From the NCBI GenBank assembly GCA_964388085.1, contig CAYLZW010000338.1, forward strand, positions 1-5,967: DNA of 5,967 nucleotides. Reading direction: 5' to 3'. Under the pieces are notes generated by a model, which was not told the origin of the DNA, made no database searches, and saw nothing but the letters and a program-made list of their open reading frames with translations. Position 1 is the stretch's first letter; every line of letters starts with the position of its first letter. Position numbers and translations under genes: made by a program. Origin of the DNA: CAYLZW01 sp964388085 (GTDB lineage Bacteria; Myxococcota; UBA727; CAYLZW01). Below are positions 4,931 to 5,967 of this stretch, one piece after another.

Positions 4931-5967
4931 ATGAAGCCGACCGCGCGCAAGCGGCTCGGCAAGTACGTGCTGCTCGGCCGGCTCGGCCACGGCGGCATGG
5001 GGAAGATCTACCTCGCGTTCGCGCCCGGCCCCGGCGGCATCGAGAAGCTCCTCGTCATCAAGCGCCTGCACAGCCACCTGACGAGCGATCCGGTGCTGGT
5101 CGCGAACTTCCTCGACGAGGCGCGCCTGTCGATGGTGCTGCAGCACCCGAACATCGTGCACACCTACGACGTGGGCGAGGTGGACGGCCGCTACTTCATC
5201 GTCATGGAGTACATCGACGGACAGAACCTCGGCGTGCTGCTGCGCACCGCCAAGCGCTCGGGCAACTACCCGGACGGGACGCTCTGGTCCGGCCTCTTCC
5301 TCGGCGTGCTCGACGCGCTGCACGCCGCGCACACCGCCAAGGACGCGCGCGGGCGTGAGCTGCACATCATCCACCGCGACGTCAGCCCCCAGAACGTGCT
5401 GGTCACCTACGACGGCCAGGCGCAGCTCGTTGACTTCGGCATCGCCAAGGCGGCGCTGCGCATCAGCGAGACCGACGCGGGCGTGCTCAAGGGCAAGTAC
5501 TCCTACATGAGCCCCGAGCAGTGTCAGTCGCAGCCGCTCGACCCGCGCTCGGACGTGTTCAGCGCCGGCATCGTGTTCTGGGAGATGCTCGCCGGCCGCC
5601 GGCTCTACAAGGCCGACAGCATCGTCAAGAGCGTCGAGCGCATCATGACGGAGCCGCCCATCCCGCCGCAGCGGGTGAACCCCGAGTGCGACGCCGAGCT
5701 CTCGAAGGTGGTGCTGAAGGCCCTGCAGAAGAAGCCCGGCGACCGCTACTCGTCGGCGGAGGAGTTCCGCTACGCCATCGACGAGGCGTTGCACCGCGGC
5801 CGGCACTTCCGCCAGACCGAGGTGCGCGATCTGATGGATCGGCTCTTCAAGGACGTGCGCGAGCGCCAGCAGAAGCTTCTCGAGGCCTGCCTGTCCGGCG
5901 TCGCCGAGGCGGTCGACGACGACAACGTGCGCGGCTCGATGAACGACTCGGACTCGCACGTGCCGGT
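4931..5967 (+). CDS. Eukaryotic-type Ser/Thr protein kinase (PknB-like), 3' end off the window
   Basis: Transfers phosphate from ATP to Ser/Thr of partner proteins. 345 residues are visible and the frame is open at the right edge. The kinase domain (about 12-285) has the Gly loop GRLGHGGMGKIY (16-27), the ATP Lys44 in LVIKRL, the alpha-C Glu63 in FLDEARL, the hinge IVMEYIDG (90-97), the catalytic loop HRDVSPQN (148-155, Asp150, Asn155), the metal-binding DFG (168-170), the activation segment to MSPEQ (193-197), and the structural DVFSAGIVFWEML (208-220). The usual HRDxK Lys is Ser152, common in myxobacterial kinases. All catalytic residues are intact. A helical charged stretch follows (about 290-320) and then an Asp/Ser-rich linker, probably toward a sensor or membrane part beyond the window. 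ATG 4931 is the conservative start; it lacks a close ribosome site, and TTG 4901 would add ten residues beginning MQKAEVERLL. It is divergent from the TPR operon. Confidence 0.93.
   Translation, partial: MKPTARKRLGKYVLLGRLGHGGMGKIYLAFAPGPGGIEKLLVIKRLHSHLTSDPVLVANFLDEARLSMVLQHPNIVHTYDVGEVDGRYFIVMEYIDGQNLGVLLRTAKRSGNYPDGTLWSGLFLGVLDALHAAHTAKDARGRELHIIHRDVSPQNVLVTYDGQAQLVDFGIAKAALRISETDAGVLKGKYSYMSPEQCQSQPLDPRSDVFSAGIVFWEMLAGRRLYKADSIVKSVERIMTEPPIPPQRVNPECDAELSKVVLKALQKKPGDRYSSAEEFRYAIDEALHRGRHFRQTEVRDLMDRLFKDVRERQQKLLEACLSGVAEAVDDDNVRGSMNDSDSHVP

Noticed and set aside
4274..5959. 561-codon open frame on the minus strand, antisense to the kinase and running into the TPR gene
   Set aside because: It opposes a kinase with every catalytic motif intact. 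Its product is rich in Val, Ala, Leu, His and Arg with no recognisable domain, as expected from the antisense frame of GC-rich coding DNA.

Overview
The window is GC-rich bacterial DNA. The long minus-strand and plus-strand coding blocks, a PknB-type kinase with an HRDVSPQN catalytic loop and KGKYSYMSPEQ activation segment, Ala/Gly/Glu-rich exported proteins and TTG/GTG starts together suggest a myxobacterium (Myxococcota, probably the Polyangiales side). This assignment is inferred from protein style; no marker gene is present.

Layout. On the minus strand, read right to left, there are two blocks. The first (4776 down to 1708) is a tight three-gene unit: an exported TPR-like protein with a C-terminal membrane anchor, a lipoprotein of unknown function 16 bases further on, and proB (glutamate 5-kinase, first step of proline synthesis), whose GTG start overlaps the lipoprotein stop by 4 bases. 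A spacer of 205 bases follows. It holds GC-rich hairpins and a short T run that may end this transcript. The second block (1502 down to the left edge) is a gas-vesicle region: a stand-alone receiver-domain response regulator, a GvpF/GvpL family protein one base downstream of it with a strong Shine-Dalgarno inside the regulator's 3' end, a 230-base spacer, and a GvpJ-type GvpA/J-family protein cut by the window edge.

On the plus strand a eukaryotic-type Ser/Thr protein kinase starts near 4931 and runs off the right edge. It is transcribed divergently from the TPR protein across a 154-base intergenic region that contains a perfect 6+1+6 inverted repeat.

How the genes fit together. GvpJ and GvpF/L are shell and assembly proteins of gas vesicles, and the receiver protein is probably co-translated with GvpF/L, hinting at phosphorelay input to gas-vesicle formation or to another use of gvp genes. 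ProB is an ordinary housekeeping enzyme sitting in an unusual operon with two envelope proteins. The kinase and the TPR/lipoprotein pair share a promoter region and could form a signalling/envelope module, but this rests on position only. No RNA genes, insertion sequences, CRISPR arrays or phage genes were seen.
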